Positions 28,508-36,346 of a stretch of 64,000 bases of DNA are shown piece after piece; the stretch's first letter is position 1, and each line of letters starts with the position of its first letter. Origin of the DNA: Methylobacillus glycogenes JCM 2850. Lineage in GTDB: Bacteria > Pseudomonadota > Gammaproteobacteria > Burkholderiales > Methylophilaceae. The stretch lies in the NCBI RefSeq assembly GCF_000617925.1, contig NZ_BAMT01000005.1:62001-126000 (forward strand). The letters are read 5' to 3'. Made by a program: the position numbers and the translations under genes. Under the pieces are notes generated by a model, which was not told where the DNA came from, did no database searches, and saw only the letters and a program-made list of their open reading frames with translations.

Positions 28508-29898
28508 TCAGCCCTGGCTGAAATGCTGCTGCAACTGGGCAAGCAGGGGCGCACCCTGGCCCTCTTCCTTGCCGAGTATGGCAATAAAGCCTTCAACCGC
28601 CAGCAGCTCGCCTGTGCTGGCGTAAATGCCATTGCCATGCTCCCACACCCATTGATAATCGCCGTTGCGGGTATACAGGCGGTAGATCACCTGCAGCGCT
28701 TGCTGTTGTACCAGCTTGTCATAGGCACTGTCCCATACTGCACTGTCTTCCGGGTGCAGCAGCTTGCGGAAGCTGAGTGAGGGGTTGGCAATCAGTTCAT
28801 GCGCACCATAACCCGTGAGCATGACGCAGCCATCGCTGACAAACTCGAAGTTAAAGCCATGATCAGCCTTGCGTCTGTAAATCATGCAGGGCACATGGTT
28901 AAGCAAACTGCTCATCGAGTGACGGTTGCTTCTGAGGCTGGCCTCTACCTGTCTGGCTTCATTGATATCGGTAATGGTGCCCACCACGCTGGCGCCTTCA
29001 CTGGCAGTACTGGAAGCGCTGCGCGCGCGCAGTTCCACCCAGCTAGGTTCGCCATTGCGTTTGATCAGGCGTATCTGCTCGTTGCAGCGCAGGCGCTTGC
29101 CTCGGGCGATGGAATCCAGCCTGGCAATCGCCAGGGGCTGATCTTCGGGGTGTATAAAGTCTATGAGTGATTTGCCCAGTGATTCCTCGGCCGGGTATTC
29201 GAGCAATTGCTCCCAGCCGGGGTTGAGAAAGCTGAGCTTGTTGCCACGCTGCAACTGGAACACCACTTCTTCCAGGCGGTTGATCAGCAGGTGGTAATTG
29301 AATTGCTCGTCAAAACCCACGCCTGTGGCCGGGCTGCCGGAAATCAGCGAGAATTGCAGCAGCAAACTGCCATGCGGGCTACCGGGCCGCATAGGGGAGA
29401 GTGAGAGCTTACTTGGCAAGATGGTGCCGTCCAGGCAGAGTAGGCGTAATGTACTTTCTTCCTTGACCGGGGCATCCACATGCGCCAACAAGGCAGCGAG
29501 CAGGGCGTGGTCACCTGGGTAAATGACATTGGTTAAGGGCATGCCGACAATCTGATCTGACATGCCACTCATGCCTAACTCATTGAGAAACGCCTGGTTG
29601 GCAAAGATGACGGTATGGCCTTCTACCACGCAGCGGGCGAAGTCAGGCGCGAGGAAACTTCGCGCTCCCAATGCGGGTGATGTAAACGTGCCTGCATACG
29701 ATTAAGGCCCTGGCGCTTGAGCACAGGGGACATGATTAATAGCAGCATCAGGGTGATGAGCACGCTGCCCGCGATGAGCATGCCAGTAAGGTGGGTAGCA
29801 AAAGGCGCGCTGGGCGACCACCAACTGTTGAATACCAGCAGGAACACGATGCTCAGGATCAAGGTGCTGAATAAATATAAGCTCATGGCAATCTTCAA
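28508..29898 (-). CDS. Membrane PAS-domain protein without output domain (frame broken near 29655)
   Basis: About 463 residues. Two membrane helices (SLYLFSTLILSIVFLLVFNSWW and LTGMLIAGSVLITLMLLLIMS) are followed by three PAS domains: FARCVVEGHTVIFANQAFLN, VVFQLQRGNKLSFLNPGWEQLL (with PAC RIRLIKRNGEPSWVELRARS-type region) and MIYRRKADHGFNFEFVSDGCVMLTGYG (ending NGDYQWVWEHGNGIY). It then stops; no histidine kinase, GGDEF or chemotaxis domain follows. The frame break lies between the second membrane helix and PAS 1. It is divergent from the kinase gene, 58 bp away, so probably co-regulated; a sensor partner is the best guess. Confidence 0.78.
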
Positions 29899-29923
29899 GG
29901 CGGTTGTGGCAGGTAATGGTGCA

Positions 29924-29930
29924 AGGGGTA
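29924..29930. promoter_or_regulatory. Isolated NarL-type half site between PAS and kinase genes
   Basis: AGGGGTA, the reverse complement of the site 1 heptamer TACCCCT, sits in the short divergent region. Only one arm matches, so possible autoregulation is weakly supported. Confidence 0.3.
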
Positions 29931-29956
29931 CTAGTGTTAGCTAATTTACAACAGAC

Positions 29957-31714
29957 ATGCAATTAAACACGTTCAAGCAAAGACTGCTAGCGCGATGCCA
30001 GGGCTTGCTTGCGCGCTTGCTACGCCATGCGCTCTATCTGCGGCTCAGCATGCTGCTGGCTTGCGCCTCGATTCTTGGCGTGTTGATGCAAGTCAGTACT
30101 TTCTTTCTTTTAGATTACATACCCGCCAGCCAGACCGCAATCCAGCAAGTGGCGGAGCGCAAGCTGGAATGGCGTCTGGCCTTGAGCAACAGCAGCCAGC
30201 CACTGCCCAGCGTTTCCTGGCAGATTGAACATCAGTCTGGCCGCTTGGCGTCTCTGTTGAGCCGCTTGCAGCAAAGCGAGGCTGAGTATCGCTTGCAGCC
30301 CAGCGCTGCGCTGGCAGGGCCACTGATCAAACAACATGACGAACTACTCAATGCGCTCAGACACGACGTGGAAGAAAAGCAGACGGTGCTGGCCATGCTG
30401 CAATTCATGGGTTTGCTGCTCTTGCTCTGTTGTCTGCTCTCAGCAGCCCTGCTGGCCAAACATTTGCTGGTAGATAGGGTGGCGGCGCTGGTGGCCATGC
30501 TGCCTAGAGAGCAGCAGGCGGAGAGCGACGAATTTTCCCAGCTGGAAAGCGTGGTGCATGAGTTCTCGGCGCAGATGCAGGGCTTCCGTGCCGAAACCGA
30601 GTGGTTTAATCGCACGCGCAGTGAATTGCTGCGCAGGTTGTTGCGCGCGCGCGGCTTTGTTCACGGCCTGGTGCTGTCCTTGCAGGATGGTGCACTGAAT
30701 CAATCTGCGCTCAATGAATCTGCCTTGAGAACCATGCTTTATTCCATGGAGAGCAGCCTGGATTTGCGCAATGTCGGGCTGCAATTGATGCTGAAAACCG
30801 GAGATGGTCAGGGCGAGCGCCTGCTTTACTCACAATATGCACCCACGCCGCTGCCCGAGCAGGTGCAACGCGACCTTGGCAGCCAGCGCTCGGCCAAATT
30901 TACGCTGGAAAGTGGCAATGAATGCATAGTGGCGAGCTTTGCCGGGCCAAATGAACACTTTGGCCTGTTGATGCTGGAGGCCAAGCCCGAGCAGGAGTTT
31001 TACGAATCCGACATTACGCTGGCAGAAATTACCGCGCAGTTACTGTCACTGGTGCTGGGTGCGCAAAGCCGTGAGGAGCAGGCCAGACGCCTGGCCTTGT
31101 TTGAGGAGCGCGCTGCGATTGCGCGTGAGCTGCATGATTCGCTGGCGCAATCGCTCTCCTATATGAAAATCCAGATTGCCAGGCTGCAAACCCACAAGGA
31201 CTTGCAGCATAGCGACAGCCACGAAATCACCAGTGAGCTACGCGAAGGCCTGGATAATGCCTACCGTGAATTGCGCGAGCTGCTATCTACCTTCCGCATG
31301 CATATGGATGTGCGTGGGCTGGGCTTTGCCATTCAGGCGGCGATTGATGAATTTGCCCACAGATCACCGGTAGCGATTACCCTGGATAACCGTTTGGTCA
31401 ATTGCAGACTGACCGTGAATGAGGAATTCCATATCCTGCATGTGATACGCGAGGCCTTGTCGAATATCATCCGTCACGCCGGGGCGCAAAATGTGGTGGT
31501 GGCACTGGCCTATAGCCCAGGCAGCACGGTGGTAGTGACCATAGATGACGATGGCATAGGCTTGCCGGAAATCCGCAGTGAAGAACCCGGCCATTACGGC
31601 CAAAGCATTATGCGCGACCGTGCCTATACCCTGGGCGGCGATATCACCATCACCGCCAGACGTCAGGGTGGCACCCGGGTCAGGCTGATTTTTATGCCTA
31701 AACTGAATCAGTAA
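29957..31714 (+). CDS. NarX/NarQ-type sensor histidine kinase
   Basis: A 585-residue membrane kinase. Two membrane helices (about 27-48 and 146-168, LLLLCCLLSAALLAKHLL) flank a mostly helical periplasmic region of about 95 residues. Then come a HAMP-like linker, a GAF-like cytoplasmic module (about 235-365) and HisKA_3 with His393 in ERAAIARELHDSLAQSLS, followed by a GHKL ATPase (HVIREALSNIIRHAGAQNVVV and VTIDDDGIGLPE). This is NarX-family architecture, but the periplasmic part does not show the nitrate-binding P-box. Its ligand is unknown; by position it should sense amines, possibly with the adjacent PAS protein. The response regulator follows 67 bp later. Confidence 0.9.
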   Translation: MQLNTFKQRLLARCQGLLARLLRHALYLRLSMLLACASILGVLMQVSTFFLLDYIPASQTAIQQVAERKLEWRLALSNSSQPLPSVSWQIEHQSGRLASLLSRLQQSEAEYRLQPSAALAGPLIKQHDELLNALRHDVEEKQTVLAMLQFMGLLLLLCCLLSAALLAKHLLVDRVAALVAMLPREQQAESDEFSQLESVVHEFSAQMQGFRAETEWFNRTRSELLRRLLRARGFVHGLVLSLQDGALNQSALNESALRTMLYSMESSLDLRNVGLQLMLKTGDGQGERLLYSQYAPTPLPEQVQRDLGSQRSAKFTLESGNECIVASFAGPNEHFGLLMLEAKPEQEFYESDITLAEITAQLLSLVLGAQSREEQARRLALFEERAAIARELHDSLAQSLSYMKIQIARLQTHKDLQHSDSHEITSELREGLDNAYRELRELLSTFRMHMDVRGLGFAIQAAIDEFAHRSPVAITLDNRLVNCRLTVNEEFHILHVIREALSNIIRHAGAQNVVVALAYSPGSTVVVTIDDDGIGLPEIRSEEPGHYGQSIMRDRAYTLGGDITITARRQGGTRVRLIFMPKLNQ

Positions 31715-31781
31715 AGTGCTTGCGACCAAGCAAGTTACCAGCAACACACAAGTCATACGCAAGCCATATTGGGGAAAATAA

Positions 31782-32429
31782 TTGGACAAGCCATACAAGG
31801 TATTCCTGATCGACGATCACGCGCTGTTCCGTAAGGGCGTCGCGCAGATGATCAGCACCGATGTGATGTTTGAAGTGGTCGGCGAGGCTTCATCCGGGCT
31901 GGAAGGGCTGCAACTGGCCCCCGCACTGGCACCGGATATCGTCTTGATAGACCTCAACATGAAAGAGCTTGATGGCCTGGAAACCTTGCGCCGCTTCAAG
32001 GCGGGCGACCTGCAGGCAAGGTTTGTGGTACTGACCGTCTCTGATGCCGAGGATGACCTGCTGGAAGCCTTGCGCGCAGGCGCAGATGGTTATCTGCTCA
32101 AGGATATGGAGCCTGAGGAACTGGCGGCCAGCCTGAAGAAGATCATGAGCGGCATGACGGTGATACAGGACAGGCTGACCGAAGTGCTGAAACAGGCCTT
32201 GCAGGAGTTGGGCAACAAGCCTTTGCAACTGGCGCCAGAACAAGTGGCCTTGACCGAGCGTGAGCAGGAGATTCTGCAATGCCTGGCCGATGGCCTCAGC
32301 AACAAGGCCATTGCGCGCAGGCTGGGTATCTCCGATACCACGGTTAAGGTGCACGTCAAACATGTGCTCAGCAAGCTACGTTTGACCAGCCGTCTGGAAG
32401 CTGCGGTGTGGGCGCATAAACAGAAATAG
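31782..32429 (+). CDS. NarL/FixJ-family response regulator
   Basis: A 215-residue regulator starting at TTG 31782 (MDKPYKVFLIDDHALFRKG). The receiver has acidic pocket IDDH, phospho-acceptor Asp57 (IVLIDLNMKELDGLETL), Thr and Lys (VLTVSD, YLLKDM). The C-terminal LuxR helix-turn-helix reads LTEREQEILQCLADGLSNKA and IARRLGISDTTVKVHVKHVL. NarL proteins bind head-to-head heptamers spaced by 2 bp, which is exactly the arrangement found upstream of the neighbouring amine genes. It is the likely binder of those sites. Confidence 0.92.
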   Translation: MDKPYKVFLIDDHALFRKGVAQMISTDVMFEVVGEASSGLEGLQLAPALAPDIVLIDLNMKELDGLETLRRFKAGDLQARFVVLTVSDAEDDLLEALRAGADGYLLKDMEPEELAASLKKIMSGMTVIQDRLTEVLKQALQELGNKPLQLAPEQVALTEREQEILQCLADGLSNKAIARRLGISDTTVKVHVKHVLSKLRLTSRLEAAVWAHKQK

Positions 32430-32554
32430 TCATGACTGGAAGAACATCATCAGCCAGCGCGAAAAACCTTGCGCAAATTAGTGCGCAAAACTAGTGCATA
32501 AGTAAGCACCAACCTCGTGCCATAAGTGCGGTATTGGTGCTTCTGCTAGTGCAC

Positions 32555-32570
32555 TACCTCCTTGGGAGTA
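32555..32570 (+). promoter_or_regulatory. NarL-type 7-2-7 operator, site 2 (permease)
   Basis: TACCTCC-TT-GGGAGTA, 109 bp before the permease start. A second partial copy (TAATCCG ... TAGGAAT) follows directly, as at sites 1 and 4. Confidence 0.75.
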
Positions 32571-32671
32571 ATCCGTCTTAGGAATTGTCCCTGCCAGCCC
32601 ATCCGTTATCCAATGGTGTCCTGAGCGAGATGCAATCCGCAGCTTGCCATCCATGATCAGGAGCCTGTCAA

Positions 32672-34365
32672 TTGAGTACTTCACCCACTCTAGATGTCAC
32701 GGCACCCGCTTTATCTCCAATGGAACAACCCAAACCCGGCAGCCTGCATCGCAAGATAGGCTGGCAGGGAGCATTCTGGGTCGCCAGCGGAGTACCAGCG
32801 CTGGTGCTGTTTTCCATAGGCGCCATCGCCTCTACCGTCGGTAAACCCGCCTGGCTGGCCTGGATGCTGTCTATCTGCTTTGGCTTTATCCAGGCTTTCA
32901 CCTATGCCGAGATTGCCGGCATGTTCCCGCACAAATCCGGCGGGGCTTCAGTCTACGGCGCTATCGCCTGGGTACGTTACAGCAAGTTTGTGGCACCCAT
33001 TTCGGTGTGGTGTAACTGGCTGGCGTGGACGCCAGTGCTGGCCATAGGCTCGGGGCTGGCGGCAGGGTATATCCTGCTCGCGGCTTTCCCCGCCGATGCG
33101 GTGATCAATACCTGGCAGGTCACGCTGATGGATCTGGGCTTTATCAAGTCTGGCCTTAGCCTGCGTATCAATGCCACCTTTATTCTGGGCGCAGCTTGCT
33201 GCTGGCGGTGTTTGGCATACAGCACGGCGGCATTTTGCGCTCTTCACGCGTGACCATGATTCTGGGGCTGGCGGCGCTGATTCCCTTGATGCTGATAGGC
33301 CTGGTGCCGCTGCTGACCGGGGATGTTTCGGCTGCCAATTTCCTGCCCATCGCGCCTTTGGCTTATGACGAGGCAGGTAATGTGGTGAATGGCCTGTGGG
33401 ATATAGAAGGCTGGAAACTCATGGCGGGCGGTATGTTTATCGCTGCCTGGTCTACCTATGCCTTTGAGACTTCCGTCTGTTACACGCGTGAGTTCCGTAA
33501 CCCCAAGACTGATACCTTCAAGGCGATTTTCTATTCTGGCCTGCTGTGCCTGGCAGTGTTCACGCTGGTGCCTATCGCTTTCCAGGCCGATCTGGGTCTG
33601 GGCCATCTGGTCACGCCAGCCGTGCTGGATGCGGCGGGCAATGAAATCAGCCCGGCGGTGTATGACGGCATGTTGGCCCCGGATATCTACAGCGGCATGG
33701 GCGTGGCGGGTGCTTTGTCTGCGATGCTGGGCGGTAGTCAGCAGGTGGCCAATGTCATCGTCATCATGCTGGTGCTGGCCTTGCTCTTATCCATCATGAC
33801 TTCCATGGCAGGCTCCTCACGTACCTTGTACCAGGGCGCGGTGGATGGCTGGTTGCCCAAGTACCTGTCACAGGCCAATGAGCACGGCGCCCCCACACGG
33901 GCGATGTGGACAGACCTGTGCTTCAATCTGGTGCTGCTCTTGATGTCGGATTACGTCTTTGTACTGGCGGTATCCAATGTCTGCTACATCATCTTCAATT
34001 TCCTCAACCTCAACGCAGGCTGGATACATAGGCTGGACAGGCCCAACTGGGAGCGCCCCTATAAGGCACCCGTGATTCTGCTGGGCCTGGGCACTGTGCT
34101 GAGCTTCGTCAACGTAGCATTGATGGGGCTGGGGGCCAATATCTGGGGAGAGGGCACCCTGTGGTCTGGTGTGGTGTGCGCGTCATTGATTGTGCCTGTG
34201 TTCTTCTACCGCCACTTTGTGCAGGACAAAGGCGTGTTCCCCAAGTCCATGGTCGAGGATATGCATATGGGCAATGAAGTGGGCGTGAAGAAACGCGCCG
34301 GGATATTGCCCTTTGTCGCCATCGCCGTGGCGGTATTGATCGTGATCCTGATGCAGCAGTTGTAA
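32672..34365 (+). CDS. APC-family amino acid/amine permease (frame broken near 33195)
   Basis: About 565 residues with 12 or more membrane helices. It starts at TTG 32672 with AGGAG at 32658-32662. The APC signature region is visible as FWVASGVPALVLFSIGAIAS, AYAEIAGMFPHKSGGASVYGAIAWVRYSKF and LAWTPVLAIGSGLAAGYIL; later SWSTYAFETSVCYTREFRNPKTDTFKAIFYSG and LLSIMTSMAGSSRTLYQGAVDGWLPKYL-type family sequence. A missing C near 33195 splits the frame at FILGAA/LLLAVFG. It lies between the two-component system and the mgd operon and has its own operator, so it probably imports methylated amines or N-methylated amino acids. Substrate not known. Confidence 0.85.
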
Positions 34366-34440
34366 TGCCTGCGCCCAGGCCTGGTCTGGGCCAGCGCATG
34401 CTCTGCGGCATCAGCTTGCAAAGCCCATGAAGTGACATAA

Positions 34441-34473
34441 CACAAAGCCCCAGCCATGGGGCTTTGTGCTTTT
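34441..34473 (+). terminator. Terminator after the permease gene
   Basis: CAAAGCCCC-AGCCAT-GGGGCTTTG stem of 9 bp with a T-rich 3' end, about 75 bp after the permease stop. Confidence 0.85.
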
Positions 34474-34623
34474 AGGCTGGCCTGTGCGCGAAAGAACAGG
34501 CAGTAAGCGCGGGTAGTAAGCGCAATTGGCATAACCCCTGCTTAATTTCTAGGCAAAAACCTAGTGATCAGAGCAGAAATTGCCTGCGAATTTTAGGTAT
34601 TGAAAGGCCTTTTCGTTGGCTTC

Positions 34624-34639
34624 TACTCCCTAGGGAGTA
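34624..34639 (+). promoter_or_regulatory. NarL-type 7-2-7 operator, site 3 (mgd-gmaS-mgs operon), perfect palindrome
   Basis: TACTCCC-TA-GGGAGTA is a perfect 16-bp palindrome, 183 bp before mgdA, and the clearest of the set. It is immediately followed by TTGACC, which could be a -35 element, and lies about 60 bp upstream of the better promoter at 34701. Confidence 0.8.
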
Positions 34640-34677
34640 TTGACCTGGCGCTCATCTTTGGATCATGTTTCTTGGCA

Positions 34678-34769
34678 GGAAAAAAAGTTTCATTTTGTCA
34701 TTGACACTGCATTTGCCCCTGAGGTTAAATACACCTAACGAGTTTCTCAGCAAGAAAAAAAGTTTCTTG
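34678..34769 (+). repeat. Two AAAAAAAGTTTC motifs flanking the mgdA promoter
   Basis: GGAAAAAAAGTTTCAT (34678-34693) and CAAGAAAAAAAGTTTCTTG (34751-34769, with 7-bp inverted arms CAAGAAA/TTTCTTG). They bracket the promoter-like TTGACA-TTAAAT. The same core occurs at 23460 beside the XRE-cupin regulator, suggesting its operator. Confidence 0.5.
34701..34730 (+). promoter_or_regulatory. Candidate promoter of the mgd operon
   Basis: TTGACA (34701-34706), 18-bp spacer, TTAAAT (34725-34730). It lies 62 bp downstream of operator site 3 and about 85 bp before the mgdA start. The -10 is imperfect, as expected for an activated promoter. Confidence 0.5.
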
Positions 34770-34814
34770 TAAAAATTTAACGGTGTAGGTCACGGCCCGC
34801 CACGGAGTTATTAG

Positions 34815-36056
34815 ATGCCCTTAAGATTGCTCAAATATGCCCTGAGTAAGGAATACCCCGGAAAGCGTTTTTTCCAGGCGCATGAAACCCCCAAGAAATC
34901 CTACGATGTGGTGATCATAGGTGGTGGTGGCCATGGTCTGGCTGCGGCCTACTATCTGGCCAAGGAACATGGCATCACCAATGTGGCAGTGCTGGAAAAA
35001 GGCTATATAGGCGGTGGCAATACAGGCCGTAACACCACCATCGTGCGCTCCAACTACCTCACGCCTGAAGGTGTGAAGTTCTACGATGCCAGCGTCAAGA
35101 TTTACGAAGGTCTGTCTGAAGAGCTGGATCTCAATCTGTTCTACTCCACACGCGGTCACTACACCCTGGCGCATACCGAATCTGCCATGCGCACCATGCG
35201 CTGGCGCGCTGAGGTCAACAAGCATGTGGGGGTTGAGAGCTATGTGGTCGGCCCGGATGAGATTGCCAAAGCCTGTCCGCAGCTGGATATGAGCTGTAGC
35301 GGCCAGGCCCCTATCCTGGGTGCCTTGTTCCATGCACCGGGTTCGGTGGCGCGTCATGATGGCGTGGCCTGGGGTTATGCCCGAGGCGCCGATAGCCTGG
35401 GTGTGGAGATTTTCCAGAACACCGAAGTGCTGGGCATAGATGTGCAGGGCGGCAAGGTGGCGGGGGTCAAGACCAACAAGGGTTATATCGCCACCACCAA
35501 GGTGCTGTCTGCCGTGGCAGGTTTCACACCCCGCATCTGCGAGATGGTGGGTCTGGAAACGCCTATCGTGATTCATCCGCTGCAAGCCTGTGTCACCGAA
35601 CCGATGAAGCCTTGGCTGGATACGATTCTGGTGTCAGGCAGCCTGCATGTATATGTCAGTCAGTCCTCACGTGGCGAGCTGGTGATGGGGTCTTCGCTAG
35701 ACCCTTACGAAGTGCATTCCACACGTTCCACCCTGGATTTCGTTGAGGGGCTTACCTCGCACATGCTAGACATGTTCCCCTTCCTTTCCAATATCAAGGT
35801 GGTGCGCCAATGGGCAGGCATGGCCGATATGACGCCAGACTTTGCGCCCGTGATGGGCAAGACCCCGGTGGAAGGTTTCTATCTGGATGCGGGCTGGGGT
35901 ACCTGGGGCTTCAAGGCCACGCCTATCAGCGGCAAGACCATGGCTGAGACCATCGCCCGTGATCAGGCACCCGATCTGATTCATTCATTCCGCCTTTCCC
36001 GCTTTGAGGATTACGAACTCACCGGGGAAAAGGGCGCGGCTTCTGTAGGTCATTAG
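34815..36056 (+). CDS. mgdA: N-methylglutamate dehydrogenase subunit A (sarcosine oxidase beta-like)
   Basis: A 413-residue FAD-dependent oxidoreductase with the Rossmann motif VVIIGGGGHGLAAAYYLAKE (residues 32-51) and the C-terminal flavin motif GFYLDAGWGTWGFKATPISG. NTGRNTTIVRSNYL is typical of the heterotetrameric sarcosine oxidase beta family. In the N-methylglutamate pathway it forms, with MgdBCD, the enzyme that demethylates N-methylglutamate to glutamate. It is first of the mgdABCD-gmaS-mgsABC operon, with GGAG before ATG 34815. Confidence 0.93.
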   Translation: MPLRLLKYALSKEYPGKRFFQAHETPKKSYDVVIIGGGGHGLAAAYYLAKEHGITNVAVLEKGYIGGGNTGRNTTIVRSNYLTPEGVKFYDASVKIYEGLSEELDLNLFYSTRGHYTLAHTESAMRTMRWRAEVNKHVGVESYVVGPDEIAKACPQLDMSCSGQAPILGALFHAPGSVARHDGVAWGYARGADSLGVEIFQNTEVLGIDVQGGKVAGVKTNKGYIATTKVLSAVAGFTPRICEMVGLETPIVIHPLQACVTEPMKPWLDTILVSGSLHVYVSQSSRGELVMGSSLDPYEVHSTRSTLDFVEGLTSHMLDMFPFLSNIKVVRQWAGMADMTPDFAPVMGKTPVEGFYLDAGWGTWGFKATPISGKTMAETIARDQAPDLIHSFRLSRFEDYELTGEKGAASVGH

Positions 36057-36085
36057 CTCTAGCCCGGCCAGTAAAGGATACACAG

Positions 36086-36346
36086 ATGAAATTATTGACT
36101 TGTCCCGTGAACGGCACCCGCCCCCTGAGCGAGTTTGTCTTTGGTGGTGAGCTGCGCCAGCCGCCAGCAGCGGATTGCAGTGATCAGGTCTGGGCCCACT
36201 ATGTGCACAACCGCAATGGTGCCCCAGGACTCAAGCAGGAATGGTGGTACCACGCGCCGAGTGGCACCTGGTTTATCGCCGAGCGCAATACCTTGACCGA
36301 TCAGGTCATCCGTACATATTTGAAAGGCCAGGAGAGCCAAGCATGA
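36086..36346 (+). CDS. mgdB: N-methylglutamate dehydrogenase subunit B (sarcosine oxidase delta-like)
   Basis: An 86-residue small subunit starting LLTCPVNGTRPLSEFVFGGELR, with WAHYVHNRNGAPGLKQEWWYHAPSGTWF, the standard SoxD sequence. SoxD-type subunits bind zinc; here only one Cys is near the N-terminus (LTCPVNG), with a His-rich middle. Its TGA overlaps the mgdC start as ATGA. Confidence 0.93.
   Translation: MKLLTCPVNGTRPLSEFVFGGELRQPPAADCSDQVWAHYVHNRNGAPGLKQEWWYHAPSGTWFIAERNTLTDQVIRTYLKGQESQA

Noticed and set aside
36241..36342. Longer start for mgdC at 36241
   Set aside because: The extra 34 residues overlap mgdB in another frame; ATG 36343 with ATGA overlap is the family start.
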